8,398 nucleotides of DNA, from contig JAUXEQ010000054.1 in assembly GCA_030620455.1 (NCBI GenBank), forward strand, positions 1 to 8,398, given 5' to 3'. This document shows, one piece after another, positions 1 through 6,897 of the stretch; positions within the stretch are counted from its first letter, which is position 1; every line of letters starts with the position of its first letter. A program made the position numbers and the translations under genes. The DNA is from a bacterium (GTDB lineage Bacteria > UBP14 > UBA6098 > B30-G16). Below the pieces are notes generated by a model. That model was given only the letters and a program-made list of their open reading frames with translations, had not been told where the DNA came from and searched no databases.

Positions 1-2887
1 AGACAGATTGCTGTATAGGTCCAATCCTCAATTGAGATGTATTAACAAGATCATAAATATCTTTATAATAACCAGCAGCTTTTATAGTCCAAACTTTAGT
101 AAATGCGTATGCAACCCCAAGCTCATAGGCAATAGTTTTTTCGTATGAAAGATTAGGATTACCTAATAACCTTCCTGCAGATGACCCCTGATTTGCTGAT
201 TGATATAATTTGTCCAAACCGGGCAATTGATAGAAGTGCCCATAGCTGAAGAATAGCTTAGATCTTTCAGTTATTGGATAACTCATACCAAGTCGAGGAG
301 AAACTCGGAAAGCAGATTTTGCAACTCTTTTATCCTCTTCATCCCACCATTGGCTTAATTCACTTTCTAATTCTCGCTGCATAGAATCGACAAGAATTTC
401 CTTCGCCTGAATGAACCAATCGAATCTAATACCTATATTAGCAATTAGTCCACCATATTCCATTTTATCCTGAAGATAATATGCAAGTGACATAGGTGAT
501 CTAGTATAGAAGAACCTAAATACACCATGGTTAGGCCATGGCATGTTATCGGGAATACCGTCATAATATGCTTCGGGATATTGTATCTCATTCATATTTA
601 ATTTCATAAATTGAACTTCAAATCCGCTTTTAACCTGATTATTCCTATCCATCTGAGATGTAACATCGCCTTTAATCATAAAAACCTCAGATTTTCTTTT
701 ATGCCAAACAGCCCATTGCGAAAAACCTCGATACTGAAATCCAGAATAGGAATCATATTTTCTATTACCATTTCTATCTATATACAATTCGCCTGGGTAA
801 ACAGCTGATGGAAATTCCCCTTTATCACTCCAATCGTCGCAAACGAAATTAGGCGAGTCCCAATACCCGTTACCGTTAAGGTCAAGGAAAGGTTCACCAT
901 ATTCACCCACATCGTATTTCCCGTTACCGTTAGCATCAACATAATTGCACCAACCATCTCGGGTAGTCAACACACCATCCATGTTAATATCGATATACTC
1001 TCCTGGTTGTGGAATATCATCACCATTATTATCCACCCACGTATATTCTTCAATTAAAGTAGTACCGGGTGTTTCGAAATACGACCCGAAAACGAACTCA
1101 CTGTAATCCTTTTTACCATTCCCATTTATATCGATCCATAATGTGTCCATAACAAAGGGAAAAGGTCCAATTCCTTTTAACAAATTCTCATAACTTATGC
1201 CATAAGGAAAAGCGTCGAGGAACGGCTCACCATCCATGAATCTTTCACCCAAATAGAATACACCACCTAATGGAGATCTAAAGTTTGTCATTCTCGGTTC
1301 AAAAACGCCATTTCGGTTCCAATCCCACCAAGGTTCCTCGCCAGGTTGAGGAGGAATTGAATCAACAGCAATCGTATCAATTCTTAAAACATGCTCTCTC
1401 GTTGCAGGATCTTTCCAAATCGTATCAACTCTTAAGGCTAATGGTTGCCACGATTCTCCATAGTCGTACATGCCGTTTCCATTGAAATCCCACCATGGCA
1501 CTCTTATCTGTGGTTTTCCATCGTTATTAACATCATACCAGTCATCCATATTGCGATATATACTCGAGTCTGCGTAGAAATCACCCGGACACAGATCATT
1601 AGGTTTTTGAGTTGTACTAGAGGATAAATATCCAATCCTTGCTTCATAGAAAGTTCTGGGAGAAACATTGTGCGTTAACGTTAAGTTAATTTGATGAGAA
1701 TTATTCCTAATTATATACATAGAATTTGGCGTGTAATATAGACCCCAACTAAAATGACGGTGTTTTTGCCAGTTTCCGGTATATGCTAATATAAGTTTCA
1801 TTGCTGGTGTGATTTTTTGCTTTAGCTTGATCGTAGTTTTATAGGTATTTACTCTTCTCTCCGGGAAAAAACCATACCAACCATACTTAACTTTATATGG
1901 ACTATTAATTTCATCAAGAGTAGCTATAGGAGGACCACTTAAATCGAACGCTCTATTCAAAGGTAAACGACCATCATAATTTTCGCCAGTTACAGAGATG
2001 AAATATGAAATTCTCTTGTCTCTTGGGAGTTTGAACCCTAACAAAGGGAAAAAATATGTTGAAATCGGCTCAGGACCGGATAGTGACATATCAAGTTTAT
2101 CGGAAAAAGAAGAATGTTTATTCAGAGCATCAATCCTAAAATTTGAGGTAGAATATCCAAAAGAACCTGACATTTTATTCGGGTCGCCTTCTTTTGTAAC
2201 AATGGAAACCACAGCAGAAAGAGCTCCACCATGCTCTGCATTGAAAGCACCAGTCATTGTTCTGATTTCCTGAACTGCACTGGTTGAAACTCTAATAGCT
2301 CTATTTCCATAAGTAGGATCCTGTACAGGCATTCCGTCAACTTTACAGGAAACTTCTCTTGCTCTACCACCTCTAAAATGAAGTTGTCCATCTTGACTTA
2401 TTACGCCTACTTGATGAGAAATAATTTCTGTAACACTTGTAACAGGCATTGTCTCGATCTGGTCTGCGTCAGCATGAGTTTCAGAGGTCGTAACATCCAT
2501 CTGTATCGGTTCACGTTCTGCTGTTACAATGATTTCCTCGGCTCTTAGGGCTTTTGAAACCAATTTAAAATTTATGGTGGTTGTTCTATCAGATCTAACA
2601 ATAACGTTTTTTACTGTCATAGGTGAATATCCCATAGCTGAGGCTCGAAGGTCGAAGATTCCCGGTCTAATGTTTAGAATAAAATAAAATCCATCAAGAT
2701 CTGTAGCAGCTCCGGTAATGCTTTGTCCAGTTGCTGGATTTATAACCTCAACATCCGCAGATATAATAGGTTCTCCAGTTTCACCATCGATAACTTCACC
2801 AGAGATTTTTCCTGTTACACCAGCCCAGGAATAACTTATAAATAAAATAATTAAAATTAATGAAAGTTTAAATAAGCGGTAAGACAT
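1..2887 (-). CDS. TonB-dependent outer-membrane receptor with N-terminal carboxypeptidase-regulatory-like domain (C-terminus outside window)
   Basis: I translated the minus frame from the ATG at 2885-2887 to the window edge: 962 codons with no stop. Residues 1-22 form a signal peptide (basic start, hydrophobic stretch, SYSWA before the likely cut). Residues about 27-110 look like a carboxypeptidase-regulatory-like beta-sandwich (SGEVIDGETGEPI, ATDLDGFYFI, LRASAMGYSP). EEIIVTAERE near 117-126 resembles a TonB-box region, and residues about 145-235 read as the plug (HFRGGRAREVS, VDGMPVQD, GAFNAEHGGALSAVVSIVTKEG-like). The rest alternates aromatic-rich barrel strands with long loops, including an insert with about nine calcium-type loops. 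The family takes up siderophores, cobalamin, glycans or peptides across the outer membrane using TonB-ExbBD energy; the substrate cannot be told and no SusD-like partner is visible. A GGGGGG stretch 4 nt before the ATG acts as ribosome binding site. The frame is intact, so this is an edge truncation, not a pseudogene. Confidence 0.93.
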   Translation of the reverse strand, partial: MSYRLFKLSLILIILFISYSWAGVTGKISGEVIDGETGEPIISADVEVINPATGQSITGAATDLDGFYFILNIRPGIFDLRASAMGYSPMTVKNVIVRSDRTTTINFKLVSKALRAEEIIVTAEREPIQMDVTTSETHADADQIETMPVTSVTEIISHQVGVISQDGQLHFRGGRAREVSCKVDGMPVQDPTYGNRAIRVSTSAVQEIRTMTGAFNAEHGGALSAVVSIVTKEGDPNKMSGSFGYSTSNFRIDALNKHSSFSDKLDMSLSGPEPISTYFFPLLGFKLPRDKRISYFISVTGENYDGRLPLNRAFDLSGPPIATLDEINSPYKVKYGWYGFFPERRVNTYKTTIKLKQKITPAMKLILAYTGNWQKHRHFSWGLYYTPNSMYIIRNNSHQINLTLTHNVSPRTFYEARIGYLSSSTTQKPNDLCPGDFYADSSIYRNMDDWYDVNNDGKPQIRVPWWDFNGNGMYDYGESWQPLALRVDTIWKDPATREHVLRIDTIAVDSIPPQPGEEPWWDWNRNGVFEPRMTNFRSPLGGVFYLGERFMDGEPFLDAFPYGISYENLLKGIGPFPFVMDTLWIDINGNGKKDYSEFVFGSYFETPGTTLIEEYTWVDNNGDDIPQPGEYIDINMDGVLTTRDGWCNYVDANGNGKYDVGEYGEPFLDLNGNGYWDSPNFVCDDWSDKGEFPSAVYPGELYIDRNGNRKYDSYSGFQYRGFSQWAVWHKRKSEVFMIKGDVTSQMDRNNQVKSGFEVQFMKLNMNEIQYPEAYYDGIPDNMPWPNHGVFRFFYTRSPMSLAYYLQDKMEYGGLIANIGIRFDWFIQAKEILVDSMQRELESELSQWWDEEDKRVAKSAFRVSPRLGMSYPITERSKLFFSYGHFYQLPGLDKLYQSANQGSSAGRLLGNPNLSYEKTIAYELGVAYAFTKVWTIKAAGYYKDIYDLVNTSQLRIGPIQQSV
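743..1534 (-). repeat. Cluster of about nine EF-hand-like D-x-N-G-N-G loops inside the TonB receptor
   Basis: Within the receptor, residues about 452-715 carry repeated calcium-type loops. They start at residues 452 (DVNNDGKPQI), 467 (DFNGNGMYDYGE), 522 (DWNRNGVFEP), 586 (DINGNGKKDYSE), 619 (DNNGDDIPQPGE), 633 (DINMDGVLTTRD), 651 (DANGNGKYDVGE), 669 (DLNGNGYWDSPN) and 704 (DRNGNRKYDSYS). Those at 467, 586 and 651 match the 12-residue EF-hand/dockerin pattern best: acidic or Asn ligands at 1, 3, 5 and 9, Gly at 6, Glu at 12. The segment is flanked by barrel-like aromatic sequence, so it is most likely one or more surface loops. Calcium binding is inferred from the motif only. Each loop lacks the clear flanking helices of a true EF-hand, which fits dockerin-like or thrombospondin-type-3-like calcium loops better. 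Confidence 0.75.
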
Positions 2888-2934
2888 AAAACCCCCCTTA
2901 TATATATTTAATAATTACTTTCAAATATTAATAT

Positions 2935-2964
2935 AATAAAAAAAATACTTAATACAACTGTCAA
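2935..2964 (-). promoter_or_regulatory. Candidate sigma70-type promoter for the TonB receptor
   Basis: On the minus strand a perfect TTGACA lies at 2964-2959. An 18-nt spacer leads to TTTATT (2940-2935), a 4/6 match to TATAAT; TATTAT (2938-2933) is a better hexamer but sits at a 20-nt spacing. Transcription would start roughly 40 nt before the receptor ATG at 2887. The perfect -35 is notable, but the surrounding DNA is very AT-rich, so -10 matches are cheap. Confidence 0.4.
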
Positions 2965-3040
2965 GCCCTTTCGATAAATCTTTAATTGTTTGTATAGAAA
3001 TTATTTGCAATTTAATTCAAATCAATATTTTTCCAACTTA

Positions 3041-3064
3041 AAATGTAAGTATAAATGTAAATAT
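3041..3064 (+). repeat. Two tandem 12-bp units upstream of panC
   Basis: AAATGTAAGTAT is followed directly by AAATGTAAATAT (11 of 12 identical), ending 24 bp before the panC start codon. It may be a leader or operator element, but in such AT-rich DNA a short tandem duplication without function is equally likely. Confidence 0.3.
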
Positions 3065-3078
3065 TTATATTTAAAAAT

Positions 3079-3083
3079 AGGGG
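3079..3083 (+). promoter_or_regulatory. panC: Ribosome binding site that fixes the panC start
   Basis: AGGGG lies 5 nt before the ATG at 3089. It decides against the in-frame ATG at 2990, which would add 33 residues of Asn/Lys/Tyr-rich sequence unlike any pantothenate synthetase N-terminus and lacks such a site. Confidence 0.7.
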
Positions 3084-3088
3084 TAATA

Positions 3089-3937
3089 ATGATAGTAATT
3101 AAAAGTATTCGTGAGATGCAATCAATATCCGAATCCGCAAGGAAATCAAATAGAATTATTGGTTTTGTGCCTACAATGGGATATTTTCACGATGGTCATT
3201 TATCCTTGATGAAAATCGCTCGACCTAAATGCGATTTATTAGTTGTTTCCATATTTGTAAATCCTATACAATTTGGAGTAAATGAGGATTTTTCTAAATA
3301 TCCGCGAGATATTAAACGCGATAAAGAACTTTGCGAATCAGTTAACGTCGACATCGTTTTTATACCTAACGAATGCGAAATATTTCCTCCAGATTTTTCA
3401 ACAAAAGTAGAGATCGCTGGACGAGTTACCGAATGTTTATGCAGCGCATTCAGACCAGGGCATTTTTCAGGAGTAGCAACAATTGTAGCAAAACTCTTTA
3501 ATATTATTAAACCACATTTTTCGGTATTTGGGCAAAAAGATGCTCAACAATTAGTAGTAATAAAAAAGATGGTAAAGGAATTGAATTCCCCAGTGGAAAT
3601 TGTTGCCGGAGCGACTGTTCGAGAACAAGATGGCTTGGCAATGTCATCGCGGAATGAATATTTAACTCCTGAACATCGACAGGTTGCACCTGTGTTATAT
3701 AAATCACTTCTCCGAGCAAAGGATTTACTCATATTAGGACAGAAAGACACAAGTGTAATTATATCTGAGATTAGGAAATTCATTGACTCTAATGGACCTT
3801 TTAAGATTCAATATATTGAAATACTCAACGCTGACACTCTTGAATCGATTGCATCTGCAAAAGGGAAAATCATAATCGCTCTTGCAGCATTTTTAGGAAA
3901 GACTAGATTAATAGATAATATTGTAGTAGAACTATAA
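3089..3937 (+). CDS. panC: Pantothenate synthetase (pantoate--beta-alanine ligase)
   Basis: This cytoplasmic enzyme condenses pantoate with beta-alanine using ATP, via a pantoyl-adenylate, to give pantothenate, the precursor of coenzyme A. From the ATG at 3089 it is 282 aa, the usual family length. All hallmark motifs are present: PTMGYFHDGHLSL at 28-40 with the HxGH nucleotide-binding histidines (H34, H37), SIFVNPIQFG at 54-63, YPRD at 71-74, FRPGHFSGV at 121-129, FGQKDAQQ at 147-154, REQDGLAMSSRN at 178-189 (KMSKS-like loop) and RLIDN at 273-277. N-terminal Rossmann-type and C-terminal domains are both complete, so it should be active. The start was chosen by the AGGGG site and by family length. 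It is divergent from the TonB receptor and convergent with the response regulator. panB and panD are not beside it, so it appears to be a single-gene unit. Confidence 0.97.
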   Translation: MIVIKSIREMQSISESARKSNRIIGFVPTMGYFHDGHLSLMKIARPKCDLLVVSIFVNPIQFGVNEDFSKYPRDIKRDKELCESVNVDIVFIPNECEIFPPDFSTKVEIAGRVTECLCSAFRPGHFSGVATIVAKLFNIIKPHFSVFGQKDAQQLVVIKKMVKELNSPVEIVAGATVREQDGLAMSSRNEYLTPEHRQVAPVLYKSLLRAKDLLILGQKDTSVIISEIRKFIDSNGPFKIQYIEILNADTLESIASAKGKIIIALAAFLGKTRLIDNIVVEL

Positions 3938-4060
3938 TTTTCAGATGTTTGTGAGATAACTAATTTAGTTTATAACAAATGGCTTGGATGTCTCATTACT
4001 TGCAGATAACTTTTTACTTCTATTTAAAATATAGATTTTTCTAAAGCAAAAAAGCATAAC

Positions 4061-4073
4061 ATTGTGACACAAT
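4061..4073. other. Short perfect palindrome in the convergent panC / response-regulator gap
   Basis: ATTGTG-A-CACAAT is a perfect 6-bp inverted repeat around one base, 15 bp beyond the regulator's stop codon. A one-base loop cannot form a terminator hairpin, so if functional it would be a protein-binding site. Its place between two gene ends makes an operator role doubtful. The rest of the 151-bp gap (3938-4088) shows no clear hairpin plus T-run. Confidence 0.25.
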
Positions 4074-4088
4074 AAATCAATTATTAAG

Positions 4089-5600
4089 TTAACTATCTAT
4101 CGATAAAATATCATCCATTAATTCCGGTATTAGCTTATTCATTTTAAGAAGAACGATACCTCTTTTTGCCTCATTCGAGCATACCAAAATTATAGAGAAC
4201 TTGTAAAATTCCTCAGTACAAACCTTCACGAAAATATTATCGCTCCCAGAAATTGATATATCTACCCCATCAATTTCATTTAAACCAAGATCCTTTATAA
4301 TTTTATTGGCATGTTCTAACATATCCATAAACATAGATCCCATAGATTCGATATCTATATCACCCTTAGTGAAATCCGCTAACAATTCACGGTTAGTACC
4401 AAATAAACCTACTCCTTTAAAACCTTTTATTTCTTGCAAAACTATGAGTTTCTTTTCTAAAGATACTTTTTCTTCATCTATATACTCATATTCCACTGCT
4501 TGCTTAGTTTCTAACGATTCAGTTTCTCGCTCAAACTTCTCATCTTTGTCAATTTTAGACATAGGTACTTCATCTGGAATAATTATCTCGTCTGATAATA
4601 CTTTTTCTTCAACATTTGATAACTCTGAATCTTCAGGTTTTTCCGGTTCCGGCACCTCAATCTTTTCTTGAGATGTTTCGACTTCAACATCGTGTTGTAA
4701 TGCATCATCAATGTTTTCCACAGTGTCTGTATCGGTAATTTGTACCTCTTCTAACCTATCCAGTTTCTCAGATTGTTTCTCGTGACTAAAGGATTCATAT
4801 ATCAATCTTACACCTTTTTCTATTTCAGATATCTCCTTGGTGAATTTAGATTTAGCCGAGCTTAAATCTTTAAAGGTTTTAATTCTCTCTGTATGAGTTA
4901 TTTCACTTTCTTCATTAAGGTCCTCATCCACTGCAGTTTTGTCCTTTAATTCATTGGCTCTAAGTAATAATTCTGACAAAGGAAAATCGATAACAGGATT
5001 ATTAATTTTACGCAGGCTTTCAATTTCTATTTTACTTCTTGTCCATGAAAGAATTGTTACCGCTGCATCGATACCGCGCATTGAACCAACCATTGCATCG
5101 TTTACCTGTCCACTTTGAATAAAAAGAAAACCCACTTTTGTATCAGAAACGATTTTAAGAGTACAAGATTTTTTTTCTATTTCCAGCATTTGAAGAAATG
5201 TAGGAAGCGTAATTACGCTAATTCTTTTATCAGTGGGCTCTAATAATTCATCAAAAACTCTGTCACCTAAGTAAGAAATACTAAATGGTTTTCTTATGAA
5301 ATTTTCGAAACCTAATTTTACGAGTTTCTTTTCGATTTCGGAATCACCATATCCGGAAATGACGATAACAGGCACATCCGAATATTCTCTCGTCATTAAT
5401 GCTAATAGATCATATCCATCCTCAAGTGGCATTCTTAAATCGGTAACAAGCAGATTAATCGTTTTCTTTTTAAGAAATTCTCTCGCTTTTTCACAAGTTC
5501 CAGCAATCAAAACATTCAGTTCTGGAACCATTTCCTTAAATCCACCGAGAAGGATATCCAAAACTGTTTGATCATCATCAACAATTAAAATGTTTTTCAT
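4089..5600 (-). CDS. Response-regulator-like protein: receiver, DUF4388-like, acidic linker, Roadblock/LC7-like domain
   Basis: The protein has 503 aa. Residues 1-120 form a receiver: VDDD at 7-10 (acidic pocket), phosphoacceptor D54 in TDLRMP, S82 in VISGYG, K104 in RKPF; all catalytic residues are present, so a histidine kinase can plausibly phosphorylate it. Residues about 126-196 match the DUF4388/PATAN-like pattern (LPTFLQMLEIEKKSCTLKI, FIQSGQVNDA, GIDAAVTILSW). Residues about 222-380 are a Glu/Asp/Ser/Lys-rich, probably disordered or partly coiled-coil linker. Residues about 385-503 fit the alpha/beta pattern of a Roadblock/LC7 domain (LQEIKGFKGVGLFGTNRELLA, a central helix, then SIILVCSNEAKRGIVLLKMN), a fold that binds Ras-like GTPases, as MglB does. 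There is no DNA-binding domain, so output is likely by protein contact. AGGA (5609-5606) sits 5 nt before the ATG. No kinase or GTPase gene is in view. Confidence 0.9.
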   Translation of the reverse strand: MKNILIVDDDQTVLDILLGGFKEMVPELNVLIAGTCEKAREFLKKKTINLLVTDLRMPLEDGYDLLALMTREYSDVPVIVISGYGDSEIEKKLVKLGFENFIRKPFSISYLGDRVFDELLEPTDKRISVITLPTFLQMLEIEKKSCTLKIVSDTKVGFLFIQSGQVNDAMVGSMRGIDAAVTILSWTRSKIEIESLRKINNPVIDFPLSELLLRANELKDKTAVDEDLNEESEITHTERIKTFKDLSSAKSKFTKEISEIEKGVRLIYESFSHEKQSEKLDRLEEVQITDTDTVENIDDALQHDVEVETSQEKIEVPEPEKPEDSELSNVEEKVLSDEIIIPDEVPMSKIDKDEKFERETESLETKQAVEYEYIDEEKVSLEKKLIVLQEIKGFKGVGLFGTNRELLADFTKGDIDIESMGSMFMDMLEHANKIIKDLGLNEIDGVDISISGSDNIFVKVCTEEFYKFSIILVCSNEAKRGIVLLKMNKLIPELMDDILSIDS

Positions 5601-5652
5601 AGCAATCCTGACTAATGGTATTATCAGTTTATTTCAACAAATAAACACTATC

Positions 5653-5672
5653 CATGATTATATCAATTCTAA
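5653..5672 (-). repeat. Direct repeat copy 1, with TATAAT, upstream of the response regulator
   Basis: The plus strand reads CATGATTATATCAATTCTAA, matching copy 2 (5712-5731) at 18 of 20 positions. On the minus strand it contains a perfect TATAAT (5662-5657) that would start transcription about 50 nt before the regulator ATG at 5600. TTGAAA (5682-5677) lies upstream but only 14 nt away, short for sigma70. TTGATA also occurs here at the place where copy 2 has TTGACA. Confidence 0.45.
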
Positions 5673-5711
5673 TAATTTTCAATAAATAACCTAAAAATAA
5701 TTGCTTATCAA

Positions 5712-5731
5712 CATGATTATGTCAATACTAA
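5712..5731 (-). repeat. Direct repeat copy 2, with TTGACA, upstream of the response regulator
   Basis: The plus strand reads CATGATTATGTCAATACTAA, 59 bp from copy 1. On the minus strand it gives TTGACA (5726-5721), a perfect -35 hexamer. A 17-nt spacer then leads to AATTAT, a 4/6 match to the -10. The pair may be a duplicated promoter, or two binding sites for one regulator in front of the response-regulator gene. Confidence 0.45.
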
Positions 5732-5922
5732 ATCTTTGAAAATTAATAGTCTATACAATCTCAGAATATATTAAAACTTAATATTACTATATAAATAAAA
5801 TGTTAAATAATTCAACACCTATTTCATTTTTAAGCTTTAAATATTCTGGTTTTGAATAAAAATAAGTTTATCTTTAATAGTTATTTGATTTATAAATGAT
5901 TTTTTTACATGTATTTATTCAT

Positions 5923-5928
5923 AGGGAG
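5923..5928 (+). promoter_or_regulatory. Ribosome binding site that fixes the lipoprotein start
   Basis: AGGGAG ends 9 nt before the ATG at 5938. The start at 5938 gives a proper basic n-region followed by a hydrophobic stretch and lipobox. The in-frame ATG at 5896 would add 14 residues ahead of that signal without a comparable site. Confidence 0.65.
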
Positions 5929-5937
5929 ATCAGAGAT

Positions 5938-6825
5938 ATGAAAGCACTTCGTAAATTTTCATTGCTTCTATTCATAATTTGGATAGTTGTTTCTAATTCC
6001 TTTTTTTCCGGTTGCGCTGGAGTAATGAATACTATGCAATCTGGAGATAGTGAAATTCTGGATGAAGGTTCACCTTATTTCTTTACTTTCTCCAAAAGCT
6101 ATGATTTAACCGAAGCTACTGTAGGACATCTTCCTGTTGTTGTCGATGAAACTTGGCTTAATAGTGAAAACAAACATGCTTTAACAGAACTTTCATCCGA
6201 AATGACAGCATTATTAGATAGTGTTAGGTGGACTATCCCGCTAAATGTGAAAGATTTACCTAGAAAAGGAATACCGTATGTATATTTCGGTAACGCAGAA
6301 AATACTACCACCGAAAAGACATATGAGAAAGAATTCGGGAGGACATATTTAATGTTAAGAATACTCAATTCATCTCGAACATGGATCGATTCCGTGTTTA
6401 ATTTAATTGAGAATGAAAATATTGATTATATACTTTTTATATCATTGGGTCGTACGGAATACTTTGCACAATCAACAGGAAAAGTCGGAGAGAATTATAT
6501 AGATATGGGAACGGGTTACGAGTTACCTATCAAGGAATTGGTAGCCTTAAATGCACCTATACCTGTTCTTCAAATTAAAGGAGCATTAATCGATAGAAAA
6601 GGAACTATACTTCGCGCAGGTGCTGAAGGAATATTACCATTACAACCTTCTAAATTTAAAGTATCTAAAATAAAAATGGATAATATACTCACAGAAAAAG
6701 ACATTCAAAAAATGATGGTTAAGGAACGTCGTAATAACTTACCAAAAAGTCCACTAACATGGCAGATCTGTTTGCAAAATTTGACTGCTAACTTATTGGA
6801 ACGAAAAGAATTAATACTTAAGTGA
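5938..6825 (+). CDS. Putative lipoprotein of unknown function
   Basis: I do not recognise this 295-aa protein. From the ATG at 5938 it has a type II signal peptide: basic MKALRK, hydrophobic residues 8-19, then FFSGC with the likely lipidated Cys26 (the -3 position is Phe rather than the usual Leu or Val, so the lipobox is weak but typical otherwise). With Ala and Gly following the Cys, outer-membrane sorting is possible. The mature part starts with a short polar tether. It then shows an alpha/beta pattern: a predicted helix around 145-160, strand NIDYILFISLGRTEYF at 161-176, LPIKEL at 196-201, then PVLQIKGALIDRKGTILRAGAEG at 209-231, which looks like two strands of a beta hairpin. That order vaguely recalls CsgG/LpoB-type periplasmic domains, but the match is too weak to claim. 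The C-terminus is basic (KERRNNLPK). It precedes the methyltransferase by 72 bp on the same strand and may share its transcript. Confidence 0.85.
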   Translation: MKALRKFSLLLFIIWIVVSNSFFSGCAGVMNTMQSGDSEILDEGSPYFFTFSKSYDLTEATVGHLPVVVDETWLNSENKHALTELSSEMTALLDSVRWTIPLNVKDLPRKGIPYVYFGNAENTTTEKTYEKEFGRTYLMLRILNSSRTWIDSVFNLIENENIDYILFISLGRTEYFAQSTGKVGENYIDMGTGYELPIKELVALNAPIPVLQIKGALIDRKGTILRAGAEGILPLQPSKFKVSKIKMDNILTEKDIQKMMVKERRNNLPKSPLTWQICLQNLTANLLERKELILK

Positions 6826-6897
6826 AATATTTCCAAAAAGGTCAATTTTTTTGAAAATTCCCTAAAGAATTCCTATATTTTCAATCGTGATCCAAAA

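Larger units (their letters stand above)
5601..5937. other. AT-rich divergent spacer without a gene
   Basis: This 337-bp stretch separates the minus-strand response regulator from the plus-strand lipoprotein. It contains no ORF with a convincing start and no RNA gene that I recognise. It holds an imperfect 20-bp direct repeat near the regulator (5653-5672 and 5712-5731), promoter-like hexamers, and the lipoprotein ribosome binding site at its right end. TATAAA at 5891-5896 is a possible -10 for the lipoprotein, but no good -35 accompanies it. Confidence 0.7.

Noticed and set aside
743..1534. The D-x-N-G-N-G region as a separate inserted gene or mobile element
   Set aside because: The reading frame is continuous on both sides, with no inverted repeats or target duplications; it is a domain of the receptor.
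611..1627. Several short plus-strand open frames (60-66 aa) that might suggest a broken gene
   Set aside because: The minus strand here reads through without a single stop as the TonB receptor, so these are antisense shadows.
1998..2273. Plus-strand 91-aa open frame
   Set aside because: It lies wholly antisense to the TonB receptor, whose plug domain is clearly coded on the other strand; no family signal and no ribosome binding site.
2990..3088. N-terminal extension of panC to an upstream in-frame ATG at 2990
   Set aside because: It adds 33 low-complexity residues not found in PanC; the ATG at 3089 has an AGGGG site 5 nt upstream and gives the normal 282-aa length.
3938..4088. A small RNA or terminator in the panC / response-regulator gap
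   Set aside because: Only a 5-bp complement (TGAGA/TCTCA) with a very long loop and a repeated AGATAACT are present; neither makes a credible structure.
4306..4671. Plus-strand 121-aa serine-rich open frame
   Set aside because: It is the antisense shadow of the acidic linker of the response-regulator protein; Glu/Asp codons read backwards give Ser/Phe-rich sequence.
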